10,715 nucleotides of DNA from Lachnospiraceae bacterium (GCA_017652545.1 JAGCAV010000332.1:1-10715), one strand, 5' to 3'. Positions 1 to 7,857 are shown, counted from the stretch's first letter. The notes: a model not told the origin generated them from the letters alone. Numbers and translations are program-made.

Positions 1-444
1 ACATCCCATGTCCGTCGCGACAGCCATGTTTTTTCTGCCATCACTGATCCGGTAGCCGACCGGCTGGGCCGCATCATGGGAGATCCTGAAAGGTTCAATT
101 TCAAGATCACCGATCCGGAAGACCTCATCCGCGTGAATGTAATGAAGCAGCGCCGGATCAACCCTGCCAAGTGAAGCGCAGCTGTATATATATTCTGCAG
201 TGCCGGGCGTGGCATAGATCGGTATGTGATATCTGCGGGCGAGAACGCCAAGGCCTGCAATGTGATCACTGTGTTCATGCGTAACCAGAATCGCGTCGAT
301 CTCTTCCGGTTTCCGGTCCAGTGAATACAGCCCCTTCTCGATGCGCTTTGCACTGATACCGGCATCGATCATGACAGCTGTCCTGCCTGTACCGGCATAG
401 GTGCAGTTGCCGCTGCTTCCGCTGGCTATTGTACAAAAATCCAT
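1..444 (-). CDS. WalJ/YycJ-like MBL-fold metallo-hydrolase (partial, C-terminus missing)
   Basis: This is the N-terminal 148 residues of a metallo-beta-lactamase-fold hydrolase. The reading frame is still open at the left edge, so the C-terminus lies outside the window. The N-terminus ASGSSGNCTY is typical of the WalJ/YycJ family, phosphodiesterase-like proteins linked in Bacillota to cell-wall and DNA-repair homeostasis. The metal-binding motif THEHSDH (H56, H58, D60, H61) is intact. Later candidate ligands are H123 (ISHDA) and D145 (ATDMG). The family is usually about 260 residues, so a little over 100 are missing. The ATG at 442-444 sits 7 bp after the coaE stop and is preceded by an AGGAAGAGAG-type ribosome binding site inside the coaE end, so it is probably the last visible member of the polA-coaE operon. 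No walK/walR genes are in view, so the exact subfamily name is not certain. Confidence 0.88.
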   Translation of the reverse strand, partial: MDFCTIASGSSGNCTYAGTGRTAVMIDAGISAKRIEKGLYSLDRKPEEIDAILVTHEHSDHIAGLGVLARRYHIPIYATPGTAEYIYSCASLGRVDPALLHYIHADEVFRIGDLEIEPFRISHDAAQPVGYRISDGRKNMAVATDMGC

Positions 445-451
445 TTCCAGA

Positions 452-1141
452 TCATCTCTCTTCCTGCTTATTTTCCACGGAAAGAAACCGCTTCATCTCA
501 CGGTCCACCTGCTCACGGGCTGAGGCCAGGTCGTCATCCGTATTATCGATGACTGCATCAGCACGCTCCCGGAAAAAAGCTTCATCCTTCTGTGCTGCCA
601 TGATGGCGCGTATTTTCTCATCCGTATACCCGCGGCTTTCTTTCAGCCTCAAAGCGCGAACCTGCGCATCGGTGTGGATGTACCAGATCTCATCGCAGAT
701 CAGCTCATACCGGTCCTCATACAGAAGAGCAGCCTCAATGACGAGCAGTCTTCCGGCCTCCGGGACATCTTCCGTTTCTTCACACCGCATCTCACGGATC
801 ACCCGTTCCACATATTCCCTGACAGCCGGATGGACGATCTCATTGATCCCGTCAAGCAGCGCCCTGTCCGAAAAAACCTTCTCCGCCACCCGGGCCCTGT
901 CGAACTCCCTGTCCGGCAAAAGAACATCCTCTCCCAGCAGTTCCAGCATGGGTCCATAGCAGGGAGCGCCTTTTTTCTGCAGATCAGCCGCAACCCGGTC
1001 CAGTTCCAGGATCCGCGCGTTCCACCGCCTGTGCATATACTCGAGCACCGTACTCTTTCCGCACCCGACATTGCCGGTGATCCCCAGGATCCGGACAGGA
1101 GCCCCGGGCAGGCCTGCCCTCTCCCTGTCATTTTGCCTCAT
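452..1141 (-). CDS. coaE: Dephospho-CoA kinase CoaE
   Basis: This cytoplasmic enzyme performs the last step of coenzyme A synthesis, the ATP-dependent phosphorylation of the 3'-hydroxyl of dephospho-CoA. The 229-residue product has a P-loop at residues 23-30 (GNVGCGKS). D48 in the ELDRVA segment is in the place of the family's catalytic aspartate. The HPAV motif is at 104-107, a lid-like segment lies around 161-185 (RLKESRGYTDEKI), and VIDNTDD is near the end. CoaE proteins are usually about 200 residues; the extra length is mainly a charged N-terminal extension of about 16 residues. The start is supported by AGGAG at 1151-1155, nine bases upstream. The gene begins 14 bp inside the end of polA, so the two are probably translationally coupled. 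In Bacillus subtilis polA and coaE are also near neighbours but separated by mutM; here nothing separates them. Confidence 0.95.
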   Translation of the reverse strand: MRQNDRERAGLPGAPVRILGITGNVGCGKSTVLEYMHRRWNARILELDRVAADLQKKGAPCYGPMLELLGEDVLLPDREFDRARVAEKVFSDRALLDGINEIVHPAVREYVERVIREMRCEETEDVPEAGRLLVIEAALLYEDRYELICDEIWYIHTDAQVRALRLKESRGYTDEKIRAIMAAQKDEAFFRERADAVIDNTDDDLASAREQVDREMKRFLSVENKQEER

Positions 1142-3776
1142 ACCAGCTGTCTCCTGTATGCATATCGATCTCCAGTGCCACTTTCAGGTCCGCCGCGCCC
1201 ATCATCTCCTCGCGGAGGATCCGCTTTACCTGCTCTGTCTCCTCCGCGACCGTCTCGACAAGCAGTTCATCATGGATCTGAAGGATCAGCCTTGAGCGCA
1301 GTCCTTCCCGGATGAGTCTGTCATGCACGGCGATCATGGCGATCTTGATGATGTCGGCGGCAGTCCCCTGGATCGGGGAATTCATTGCGACACGCTCACC
1401 GAAGGAGCGCTGCATGAAGTTGCTGCTCTTAAGTTCCGGTACCGGCCGGCGCCTTCCGTACAGCGTCTTCACATATCCGAGCTGTTTTGCCGTCTCCACG
1501 CTTTCATCCAGGAAACGCTTGATCCCCGGATAAGTCATAAAATACTGCTCTATGTATTCCTGTGCCTCTTTTCTGGAGATGCTCAGGTCCTGACTTAAGC
1601 CGAAGGAGCTGATCCCGTATACAATTCCGAAATTGACCGCTTTCGCATTGCGCCGGTCCAGCGGCGTGACCTCATCCAGCGGGATGTGAAACACCTGGGA
1701 TGCCGTGATCGCATGAATATCCGCGGACTGCGCATAGGCTTCAATCAGTTTCTCATCCCCGGACGCATGCGCCAGCACCCGCAGCTCGATCTGGGAGTAG
1801 TCGGCATCCACGAACACACACCCGTCCTTCGGTACAAAGACCTTGCGCAGTTCCCGTCCCAGTTCGGTACGAACAGGGATATTCTGAAGGTTGGGATCGG
1901 CGCTGCTGATCCTTCCCGTTGCCGTGACGGTCTGGTTGAACTTTCCATGGATCCTGCCGTCTTCACTGATGAAGGCAGGCAGGCCGTCCGCATAGGTGGA
2001 TTTCAGTTTTGTCAGCTGCCTGTATTCCAGAATCTTTCCGATCACGGGTGACTGGCCGGCAGCCTTCTCAAGCACATCCGCTGCTGTGGAGTAACCGGTC
2101 TTTGTCTTCTTCAGGCCCTTAATGCCCATCTTCTCCGCCAGAATCTCCCCGAGCTGTTTCGGCGAATTGATGTTGAACTGTTCTCCGGCAAGTTCGTAGA
2201 TCTCGCCTTCCAGCACAACGATCCGCTCCTGCAGGGAATCTGAAAAGCGCTTCAGCTCATCGCCCCTGACCGCGATGCCCTCCTTCTGCATATCATAAAG
2301 CGTGAATGCGAGCGGCATCTCGATCTCGCGGAACAGATGCGCCATCTCCGTTTCTTCCAGCCGTGAAAGAACAGCATCCATGCTGTGCTGTGCTGTCCAG
2401 GCCTGCCATGCGAGAAACGCAGCGCATGCCTCTGTATTTTCCCGCCAGGCCTGCGCCGGGCTCATCTTTCCCAGCAGCTCCACTCTTGAGGGGACCATTT
2501 TCCCCGTAAAATCCTTGGCGATATCATCGTAAGGATAAGCGCCTTTGAGCGGGTTGATCAGATAGGCGCCGATCGCGGGATCCAGAAGGTTTTCCCGTTT
2601 TTCAGCTGCCGTCCCTTCCAGGAACTGCAGCGACTCCTTCAGATCGATCACACATCCGGTATGCGTCTGCAGAAAACCGTAAAGACAGCTGCAGATCATC
2701 TCCTGTGTCAGATCCTGTGTGACCGAAGCGACTGCCATCTTTCCGCCTGCGCAAAGGCCGGCTGCCAGAAGCTGCCGGGTGTTTTCCGGATCAGGCAGAA
2801 ACGAAAGGCCTGCTCTTTCTTCATCCGTTATTTCCGCCAGGAACGAGCGCAGCTCTTCCTCCTGTGTGAGGATGCCGATCTCTCCGCCATCCTTTCCGCT
2901 GTCAGAGGTCTGTTCAAAGCGGGAGAGCATGTTCCTGAATTCCAGCCTCTTGCAGATGACCAGCGCCTGCGGCGTATACAGATCTCCGATCCGGGCCTCC
3001 TCAAACGCAAAATCAAGCGGCGCATGGCGGTCGATCGTCGCCAGCTCTTTTGACAGCTGTGCCAGATCATAGTGCTCCAGCAGGGACGTTCTGGCCTTGT
3101 TGGGTTTGATCTCATCCGCATGGGCATAGGCGTTCTCAATACTGCCGTATTCAACAATGATCTTTGTGGCGGTCTTTTCACCGACACCCGGAATGCCGGG
3201 GATATTGTCCGACGAATCCCCCATCAGCCCTTTCAGATCAATGATCTGGGCCGGTGTGACCTGGTATTTTTCGATCACATCCGCCGTATGGTAGTTTTCA
3301 ATCTCCGTTCCGGTTCTCTTTGTCTTGGGTACCCGGATCATGGTTGTATCTGAAGAAAGCTGCAGCAGGTCCCTGTCCCCGGAGAGTACACATACCTGCA
3401 TGCCCTGTTCCTCAGCCATGCGGGATACCGTCCCGATCAGGTCATCCGCTTCATAGCCCTCCAGCATGATCATGCAGATTCCCATGGCTTCGAGCAGTTC
3501 CTTGATCACCGGTATCTGCTCGCGAAGTTCATCCGGCATGGGCTTCCGCGTCCCCTTATATTCCGGATATTTCCTGTGCCGGAAAGTCGGGGCGTGCACG
3601 TCAAAAGCCACCGCCAGATACTGTGCATCTTCCTCTTCCAGGATTCTGAAAAGGATATTCATGAATCCGTAGACCGCGTTCGTATGCAGCCCTTCTGAAT
3701 TGGTCAGATCCGGAATTCCGTAGAATGTCCTGTGAAGAATGCTGTATCCGTCTATGAGTATGATCTTTTCTTTCAT
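1128..3776 (-). CDS. polA: DNA polymerase I (5' nuclease plus polymerase; degenerate proofreading domain)
   Basis: This is a full-length 882-residue family A DNA polymerase for Okazaki-fragment processing and gap-filling repair. Residues 1 to about 290 are the 5' nuclease/flap domain, with acidic sites D9, D59, EADD 109-112, GDRD 133-136 and GDSSDN 186-191, followed by a helix-hairpin-helix (GIPGVGEKTA). Residues of about 300-460 occupy the 3'-5' exonuclease position but lack a DxE motif, so proofreading is probably absent, as in B. subtilis and Taq enzymes. The polymerase domain has motif A around D659 (DYSQIELR), the O-helix R708, K712, F716, Y720, and motif C H835-D836-E837. F716 is the phenylalanine form that disfavours dideoxynucleotides. 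The ATG overlaps the TGA of the upstream anti-sigma-like gene in an ATGA junction, with GGGGGA as ribosome binding site, and the 3' end overlaps coaE. Confidence 0.98.
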   Translation of the reverse strand: MKEKIILIDGYSILHRTFYGIPDLTNSEGLHTNAVYGFMNILFRILEEEDAQYLAVAFDVHAPTFRHRKYPEYKGTRKPMPDELREQIPVIKELLEAMGICMIMLEGYEADDLIGTVSRMAEEQGMQVCVLSGDRDLLQLSSDTTMIRVPKTKRTGTEIENYHTADVIEKYQVTPAQIIDLKGLMGDSSDNIPGIPGVGEKTATKIIVEYGSIENAYAHADEIKPNKARTSLLEHYDLAQLSKELATIDRHAPLDFAFEEARIGDLYTPQALVICKRLEFRNMLSRFEQTSDSGKDGGEIGILTQEEELRSFLAEITDEERAGLSFLPDPENTRQLLAAGLCAGGKMAVASVTQDLTQEMICSCLYGFLQTHTGCVIDLKESLQFLEGTAAEKRENLLDPAIGAYLINPLKGAYPYDDIAKDFTGKMVPSRVELLGKMSPAQAWRENTEACAAFLAWQAWTAQHSMDAVLSRLEETEMAHLFREIEMPLAFTLYDMQKEGIAVRGDELKRFSDSLQERIVVLEGEIYELAGEQFNINSPKQLGEILAEKMGIKGLKKTKTGYSTAADVLEKAAGQSPVIGKILEYRQLTKLKSTYADGLPAFISEDGRIHGKFNQTVTATGRISSADPNLQNIPVRTELGRELRKVFVPKDGCVFVDADYSQIELRVLAHASGDEKLIEAYAQSADIHAITASQVFHIPLDEVTPLDRRNAKAVNFGIVYGISSFGLSQDLSISRKEAQEYIEQYFMTYPGIKRFLDESVETAKQLGYVKTLYGRRRPVPELKSSNFMQRSFGERVAMNSPIQGTAADIIKIAMIAVHDRLIREGLRSRLILQIHDELLVETVAEETEQVKRILREEMMGAADLKVALEIDMHTGDSWYEAK

Positions 3777-4312
3777 GTGCTTCCCCCATCTGCCGGTCCG
3801 GACCCGTTCCCGACTGAAGTCTCTGTCTCTTTGGGTGCTTCCGTAACTGTTTCCGAGACCGTCTCTGTCCTGCCGGTTGCTTCCGTGACTGTTTCCGAGA
3901 CCGTCTCCGTCTCACCGGGTGCTTCCGTGACTGTTCCCATAACCGCCTCTGTCACCTTCTGAGGTTTTTTTCTTCTTCGTAAAACGCCATAATGCGAGTC
4001 AAGTCCCAGGTGCAGGAACAGGGCGAGCAGAACCGCAGCTACCATTGCCAGAAATCCCAGTGTAACCTTCCGGAACCTTCTCCTGCTGATCGCGTTTCTC
4101 GTCATCCTGATCTGTTCATCAATATCGAGCTGCTTTGATCCGGCCGGCAATGGTTCTTCATCCAGGGCATGATGGACCATCAGGTAGAGTTCCAGTTCCT
4201 CATGGCAGTCCCTGCACTTCTGTATATGATCCAGAAATTCTTCTGTCACCTTGTCAGGCAGTGTGCCCTCTGTGTAGGAGCGCATCAGCCGCTGTGCTTC
4301 CAAACAATTCAT
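3773..4312 (-). CDS. zf-HC2 anti-sigma-factor-like single-span membrane protein with Thr/Glu repeats
   Basis: The product is 179 residues from ATG 4310-4312. I chose this start because GGAG at 4319-4322 lies six bases upstream; in-frame ATG 4324 and TTG 4345 have no comparable site, and 4345 lies inside a terminator-like hairpin. The N-terminus carries the zf-HC2 zinc-binding pattern: C3, then H29-x3-C33-x2-C36, as in zinc-binding anti-sigma factors such as RsiW. One hydrophobic helix lies at about 83-103, flanked by basic clusters on both sides (RRRFRK before, RRRKK after), so topology is not obvious from charge alone. After it there is no recognisable sensor domain, only three 14-residue repeats of the type TVTEAPGETETVSE (residues 127-168) and a short Gly-rich tail. 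No sigma-factor gene is adjacent, so a true anti-sigma role is inference. Its stop codon overlaps the polA start by 4 bp. Confidence 0.82.
   Translation of the reverse strand: MNCLEAQRLMRSYTEGTLPDKVTEEFLDHIQKCRDCHEELELYLMVHHALDEEPLPAGSKQLDIDEQIRMTRNAISRRRFRKVTLGFLAMVAAVLLALFLHLGLDSHYGVLRRRKKPQKVTEAVMGTVTEAPGETETVSETVTEATGRTETVSETVTEAPKETETSVGNGSGPADGGST
3809..3934 (-). repeat. Three tandem 42-bp in-frame repeats (14-residue Thr/Glu units)
   Basis: Three contiguous 42-bp units lie at 3893-3934, 3851-3892 and 3809-3850 on the minus strand. They encode TVTEAPGETETVSE, TVTEATGRTETVSE and TVTEAPKETETSVG. The first two are nearly identical in DNA as well as protein, and the third diverges at its end. 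A partial extra unit (KVTEAVMG) precedes them. Because the period is a multiple of three, slippage would change the tail length without breaking the frame. Confidence 0.85.
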
Positions 4313-4326
4313 AACCTGCTCCATAT

Positions 4327-4355
4327 AACAAAGAAGGGATACCAACCGGTACCCC
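4327..4355 (-). terminator. Rho-independent terminator or attenuator after tRNA-Leu
   Basis: On the minus strand GGGGTACC (4348-4355) pairs with GGTATCCC (4336-4343) around a GGTT loop. This gives eight pairs including one G-U, and it is followed by TTCTTTGTT (4327-4335). It sits 12 bases after the mature tRNA 3' end and immediately before the ribosome binding site of the anti-sigma-like gene. It probably ends the tRNA transcript. No separate promoter is visible between it and the next gene, so partial read-through may feed the polA operon. Confidence 0.7.
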
Positions 4356-4367
4356 TCAATTTCGCAC

Positions 4368-4450
4368 TGCCCCAGATCGGACTTGAACCGATACGTGATT
4401 GCTCACGGCAGATTTTGAGTCTGCTGCGTCTGCCATTCCGCCACTGAGGC
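4368..4450 (-). tRNA. tRNA-Leu(CAA), decoding UUG
   Basis: This is an 83-nt class II tRNA. The acceptor arms GCCTCAG and CTGGGGC form seven pairs including one G-U, with discriminator A at 4368. The anticodon arm GCAGA-CTCAAAA-TCTGC gives anticodon CAA after U33. A long variable arm (CGTGA, loop GCAA, TCACG) is characteristic of leucine tRNAs. The T arm is ATCGG-TTCAAGT-CCGAT. The 3' CCA is not encoded, since the next bases are GTG, so it must be added after transcription. The tRNA lies between lysA and the anti-sigma-like gene on the same strand. Confidence 0.96.
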
Positions 4451-4460
4451 TCACCGATCA

Positions 4461-4489
4461 TTTATACCATAAATCTGTGAATAAATCAA
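4461..4489 (-). promoter_or_regulatory. Sigma-A-type promoter of tRNA-Leu, overlapping the lysA stop codon
   Basis: On the minus strand TTGATT (4484-4489), a 17-bp spacer and TATAAA (4461-4466) form a near-consensus promoter. The tRNA 5' end is at 4450, ten bases after the -10 box, so transcription would start within a few bases of the mature end. The lysA TGA (4486-4488) lies inside the -35 box, so no terminator separates lysA from the tRNA. Confidence 0.72.
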
Positions 4490-5754
4490 GGTAACAAACC
4501 CCGGTATTCCTCAAAGCAGTCAAAGGTCGCGAAATAGTCCTGCGGCGTCTCCGCCCTCCGGATCAGCCTGGCACTGCCGTCTTCACACAGAAGGACCTCG
4601 GCGCTGCGAAGCTTGCCGTTATAATTATATCCCATGGAAAAGCCGTGGGCCCCGGTGTCATGAATCACCAGGATGTCCCCCATGTCTATGCGGGGCAGCA
4701 TCCGGTCTATGGCAAACTTGTCATTATTCTCGCACAGCGATCCCGTCACATCATACATGTGGTCACAGGGTTCATTTTCCTTGCCCAGCACCGTGATGTG
4801 GTGATAGGCGCCATACATGGCCGGTCTCATCAGATTGACCGCGCAGGCGTCCACGCCGATATATTCCTTGTAGATATGCTTTTCATGGATTGCGGTCGTG
4901 ACAAGACATCCGTACGGTCCCATCATGTATCTTCCCAGTTCCGTGTAGATCGCCACATCATCCATGCCGGCTGCTCCCAGGATCTCATCATAGACCCTGT
5001 GAACACCTTCCCCGATCTTCATGATATCACAGGGCTCCCTGTCCGGGAGATAGGGAATTCCAATACCGCCGGAGAGATTGATAAAGGCGATATGGACATC
5101 CAGTTCCTTTTTCAGATCGGCTGCCAGTTCAAAAAGGACCTTGGCCAGGAGCGGATAATAATCATTTTCCACCGTGTTGCTGACCAGGAAAGCGTGAATG
5201 CCGAAATGCTTCACGCCTTTTCCCTTCAGGATCCGGAATGCCTCAAAGATCTGTTCCCTCGTCATGCCGTACTTGGCGTCTCCGGGATTGTCCATGATTC
5301 CGTTGCTGGTCTCAAAAACGCCGCCCGGGTTGAACCGGCAGCTCATGGTCTCCGGAAAAGATCCCAGTGTCTCTTCCACCATGGGAATGTGGGTGATGTC
5401 ATCCAGGTTGATGATCCCGCCCATCCGGGCGCACATCTGGTATTCCTCCGCCGGTGTGTCGTTGGAGGAAAACATGATCCTCTCCCCCTGCACCCCGCAG
5501 GCTTTCGCCAGCATCAGTTCCGTCATGGATGAACAGTCACAGCCGCAGCCGCACTCCTTCAGTATGCTGATCAGGAAGGGATTCGGAGTCGCCTTGACGG
5601 CAAAGTATTCCCTGTACCCCCTGTTCCAGGAAAACGCGCGGTAAAGATTTCTGGCATTCTCCCTGATCCCCTTCTCATCATACAGGTGGAAGGGTGTCGG
5701 AAATTCACTGATGATTTCCTGTGCCTGTGTGAGCGTGATGAATGGTTTTTTCAT
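4486..5754 (-). CDS. lysA: Diaminopimelate decarboxylase LysA
   Basis: This is a cytoplasmic PLP enzyme that decarboxylates meso-diaminopimelate to L-lysine, the final lysine step and a drain on the peptidoglycan precursor pool. The 422-residue product has the alanine-racemase-like barrel with PLP lysine K54 (YFAVKATPNP), H187 (HAFLVSN), and the glycine-rich phosphate site GGIGIPY (229-235). A C-terminal beta domain follows, with E272-L-G-R (in place of the common EPGR), CENND (341-345; the Cys-Glu pair is the family's substrate/catalytic site) and Y377 in SMGYNYNG. The ELGRYMMGPYG segment marks a subgroup I associate with Clostridia, so other fold-III decarboxylases (arginine/ornithine or carboxynorspermidine type) deserve a check, but the CE motif and overall pattern favour LysA. 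It starts 17 bp after the upstream stop codon with an ideal ribosome binding site. Confidence 0.9.
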   Translation of the reverse strand: MKKPFITLTQAQEIISEFPTPFHLYDEKGIRENARNLYRAFSWNRGYREYFAVKATPNPFLISILKECGCGCDCSSMTELMLAKACGVQGERIMFSSNDTPAEEYQMCARMGGIINLDDITHIPMVEETLGSFPETMSCRFNPGGVFETSNGIMDNPGDAKYGMTREQIFEAFRILKGKGVKHFGIHAFLVSNTVENDYYPLLAKVLFELAADLKKELDVHIAFINLSGGIGIPYLPDREPCDIMKIGEGVHRVYDEILGAAGMDDVAIYTELGRYMMGPYGCLVTTAIHEKHIYKEYIGVDACAVNLMRPAMYGAYHHITVLGKENEPCDHMYDVTGSLCENNDKFAIDRMLPRIDMGDILVIHDTGAHGFSMGYNYNGKLRSAEVLLCEDGSARLIRRAETPQDYFATFDCFEEYRGLLP

Positions 5755-5761
5755 AATACAG

Positions 5762-5768
5762 CCTCCTT
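5762..5768 (-). promoter_or_regulatory. Consensus ribosome binding site of lysA
   Basis: AAGGAGG on the minus strand lies seven bases before the lysA ATG. It is the strongest Shine-Dalgarno sequence in the window and sits in the short gap after the LTA-synthase-like gene. It fixes the lysA start and suggests lysA is translated well even though it is third in the operon. Confidence 0.85.
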
Positions 5769-5771
5769 AAA

Positions 5772-7844
5772 TCATTCCATCTCACCGGCAGCGTCACCGG
5801 CTGGTTTTGCGAAAACGGATGTGACCCGGTTTCTGATATCATTCATATGATTGTACTGAAGTATGTTATAGGTGTTGAGCACCTGCGCATACGGAGATGT
5901 CTTTATCTCATCCGTACTGTAGTAATTTCCGGCAGCATCGATCAGGGTTCCCTGGCAGATGACCGGAAGCTGCGGCTGGAGAGAAAGCAGGAACTGATGG
6001 TACTCGGTCATCGGTATGCCCGCCGCCTGCAGAAGATCCGCAGCCAGATAGTTGACGCTGGTCATTGCGGGGGCATTGAAGTTCATACCGAAGTTGTTCC
6101 AGACAAAGTAGGGTACGATGTAGGATTTCTGCGCTTCCTCCAGGGACACTTCCGGATCATACCCCGTCAGGCGGTCGATCACGTTGGTCACATAATCCGA
6201 AGGCTGGTGATCTCCGAACATCACAACGATCGTCGGTTCACTGATGCTTTCAAAGTATGTCATCAGGTCTCCGAGTGCCTCGTCCGTGTATTTGATCAGC
6301 GTCAGGTATTTCTCCGCCGCCTTGGTCTGGACCGTTGAATAGGTCAGATCTGTCAGATGGATCCGCTCCGTAAACCCGGGATATTCAGGCGAATACCCGC
6401 TGTGGTTCTGCATTGTCACCTCAAAGATAAACTGCGGGTCTTCGTTCCCCTCATCCTTTTTCTGCTCCAGGACCTCTTTGATCTTATCAAAGGCAGCCTC
6501 ATCGCTGATCCAGTCACGAAGCGTTTTGGCGCCTGAGAAGGCTTCCTTTGTCAGGAACTCCTCAAAGCCCAGCAGCGGGTAGACCCTCTTCCGGTCCCAG
6601 CCGGACGAGAGATAAGGGTGAATGCCGGTGGTCTCATAGCCCAGGCTGGCAAGATAAGACGGCAGCGCCGGAATGTTGTCGCGGACAAACTGCTGAAATA
6701 CCACACTTCCCGCCGGGAGGAACGCCATCGAATCACCTGCAAGGAACTCAAACTCCGTATTGGCTGTATTGCCGCCCTTGACAGAGACCATCAGATGTCC
6801 GCCGCATTGTCCCATCAGCGCCCGGAAATTCGGCATATAATCCTCATCGGTATTGAACCGGCCCAGCACCTGCAGATCGGAGAATGCCTCATCCATGATC
6901 ACAACCACATTGGGCATCCTGCCCTCCGCCGCCATCTGCTGTGCCGTCTTAAGGGAATTGTGTTCATCACTGCCGGCATTGGCATCATGGATCTCCCGCT
7001 GGATCTGCTTCACCGCATTCACGGAGTAGCCGGATGGTTCCTGGACATTGATCAGATGCAGATTGCCCAGAAAAGCGGCCAGAAAACCGTTGTTGCGGTA
7101 ACGGACATTCGGGGTAAACAGCGTCACATCCATACCGAGTCTGCTCTTGACATCACTCCTCTGCAGCGCCCATGTGGCAGCCGCGAGACCTGCCGTACAG
7201 AGGATCACCCCGATGATCCGGACTGCAACCGAACACTTTAAAGTGTTCTTCAGGTCCAGCGCGATCAGCGCCAGAAAGCCGAACATCGTGAATACGAACC
7301 GCCAGCTGATGTCGTAGGTATAGTTCCCGGCCACCGACGCAGCCGTCCTGACGGAAAAAAGATCCCACGGAACGATCGGAGAACCCCGGAACTGAACAAC
7401 AAAATAGTTCCCTGCTCCAATGATCGCGAAGATCACGTCCGCAGCGATATAGCCGGCTCTGAAAGAGCCGAACAGGAAAGCAAGCAGCAGGTATACCAGA
7501 TAGTAGAACACTGCGTTTGCCAGCATCATCAGCGGATAGATCCGGAACGGATCCAGGGTGAAGTTCTGCAGGAGCAGCATGGCTGCAAAGGGCGTGCCCA
7601 GCACCGTCACCACATTCACGATCGCCCGGACAACTCTTCTGCCCCCGTATGCATTCCTTCCGGGAAACACCTTCATCACAAGAAACAGGATCCCCAGCGC
7701 CGCGGCTATGGCAAGCGGGAGGTTATATCCGGTCATACCTTCGTGCCGGTAAGCAGCAAAGATCAGCCCTGCCATCATCAGACCCATGGCAGCGCTGATC
7801 ACGCGATATCTGGCTTTTTTATGGAAAAAATAGTCCCGTATCAT
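5772..7844 (-). CDS. LTA-synthase-family sulfatase-fold membrane protein (probable phosphoglycerol transferase)
   Basis: This 690-residue membrane enzyme has an N-terminal half with about six or seven hydrophobic segments (roughly 17-33, 40-59, 74-95, 103-126, 132-151, 182-198, 206-224). A sulfatase/alkaline-phosphatase-like catalytic domain follows from about 310 to 620 and should face outside. Family residues are present: E319 in VVIMDEAFSD, the likely nucleophile T360 in GGNTANTEFE, the IHPY segment at H409, H481 in MQNHSGY, and D545-H546 in FGDHQP. LtaS-type enzymes move glycerol-phosphate from phosphatidylglycerol onto a glycolipid or teichoic acid chain. The family also includes primases and other phosphoglycerol or phosphoethanolamine transferases, so the exact substrate is not settled. 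It starts 13 bp after the rhomboid-like gene with only a weak ribosome binding site (TAGG), and is followed by lysA. Confidence 0.88.
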   Translation of the reverse strand: MIRDYFFHKKARYRVISAAMGLMMAGLIFAAYRHEGMTGYNLPLAIAAALGILFLVMKVFPGRNAYGGRRVVRAIVNVVTVLGTPFAAMLLLQNFTLDPFRIYPLMMLANAVFYYLVYLLLAFLFGSFRAGYIAADVIFAIIGAGNYFVVQFRGSPIVPWDLFSVRTAASVAGNYTYDISWRFVFTMFGFLALIALDLKNTLKCSVAVRIIGVILCTAGLAAATWALQRSDVKSRLGMDVTLFTPNVRYRNNGFLAAFLGNLHLINVQEPSGYSVNAVKQIQREIHDANAGSDEHNSLKTAQQMAAEGRMPNVVVIMDEAFSDLQVLGRFNTDEDYMPNFRALMGQCGGHLMVSVKGGNTANTEFEFLAGDSMAFLPAGSVVFQQFVRDNIPALPSYLASLGYETTGIHPYLSSGWDRKRVYPLLGFEEFLTKEAFSGAKTLRDWISDEAAFDKIKEVLEQKKDEGNEDPQFIFEVTMQNHSGYSPEYPGFTERIHLTDLTYSTVQTKAAEKYLTLIKYTDEALGDLMTYFESISEPTIVVMFGDHQPSDYVTNVIDRLTGYDPEVSLEEAQKSYIVPYFVWNNFGMNFNAPAMTSVNYLAADLLQAAGIPMTEYHQFLLSLQPQLPVICQGTLIDAAGNYYSTDEIKTSPYAQVLNTYNILQYNHMNDIRNRVTSVFAKPAGDAAGEME

Positions 7845-7857
7845 ATGGTAAATGTGC

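Noticed and set aside
429..1315. Plus-strand open frames of 176 and 213 residues over coaE and the end of polA
   Set aside because: They are antisense to well-supported genes, rich in Ser/Arg/Pro with no recognisable motif, and have no convincing ribosome binding site.
4313..4345. Longer anti-sigma-like protein starting at TTG 4345 or ATG 4324
   Set aside because: The TTG lies inside the terminator stem-loop, and the ATG at 4324 immediately follows its T tract with no Shine-Dalgarno sequence; ATG 4312 has GGAG at ideal spacing.
4645..5532. Plus-strand open frame of 295 residues antisense to lysA
   Set aside because: It is His/Ile-rich shadow translation of lysA, with no family motif; lysA explains the region fully.
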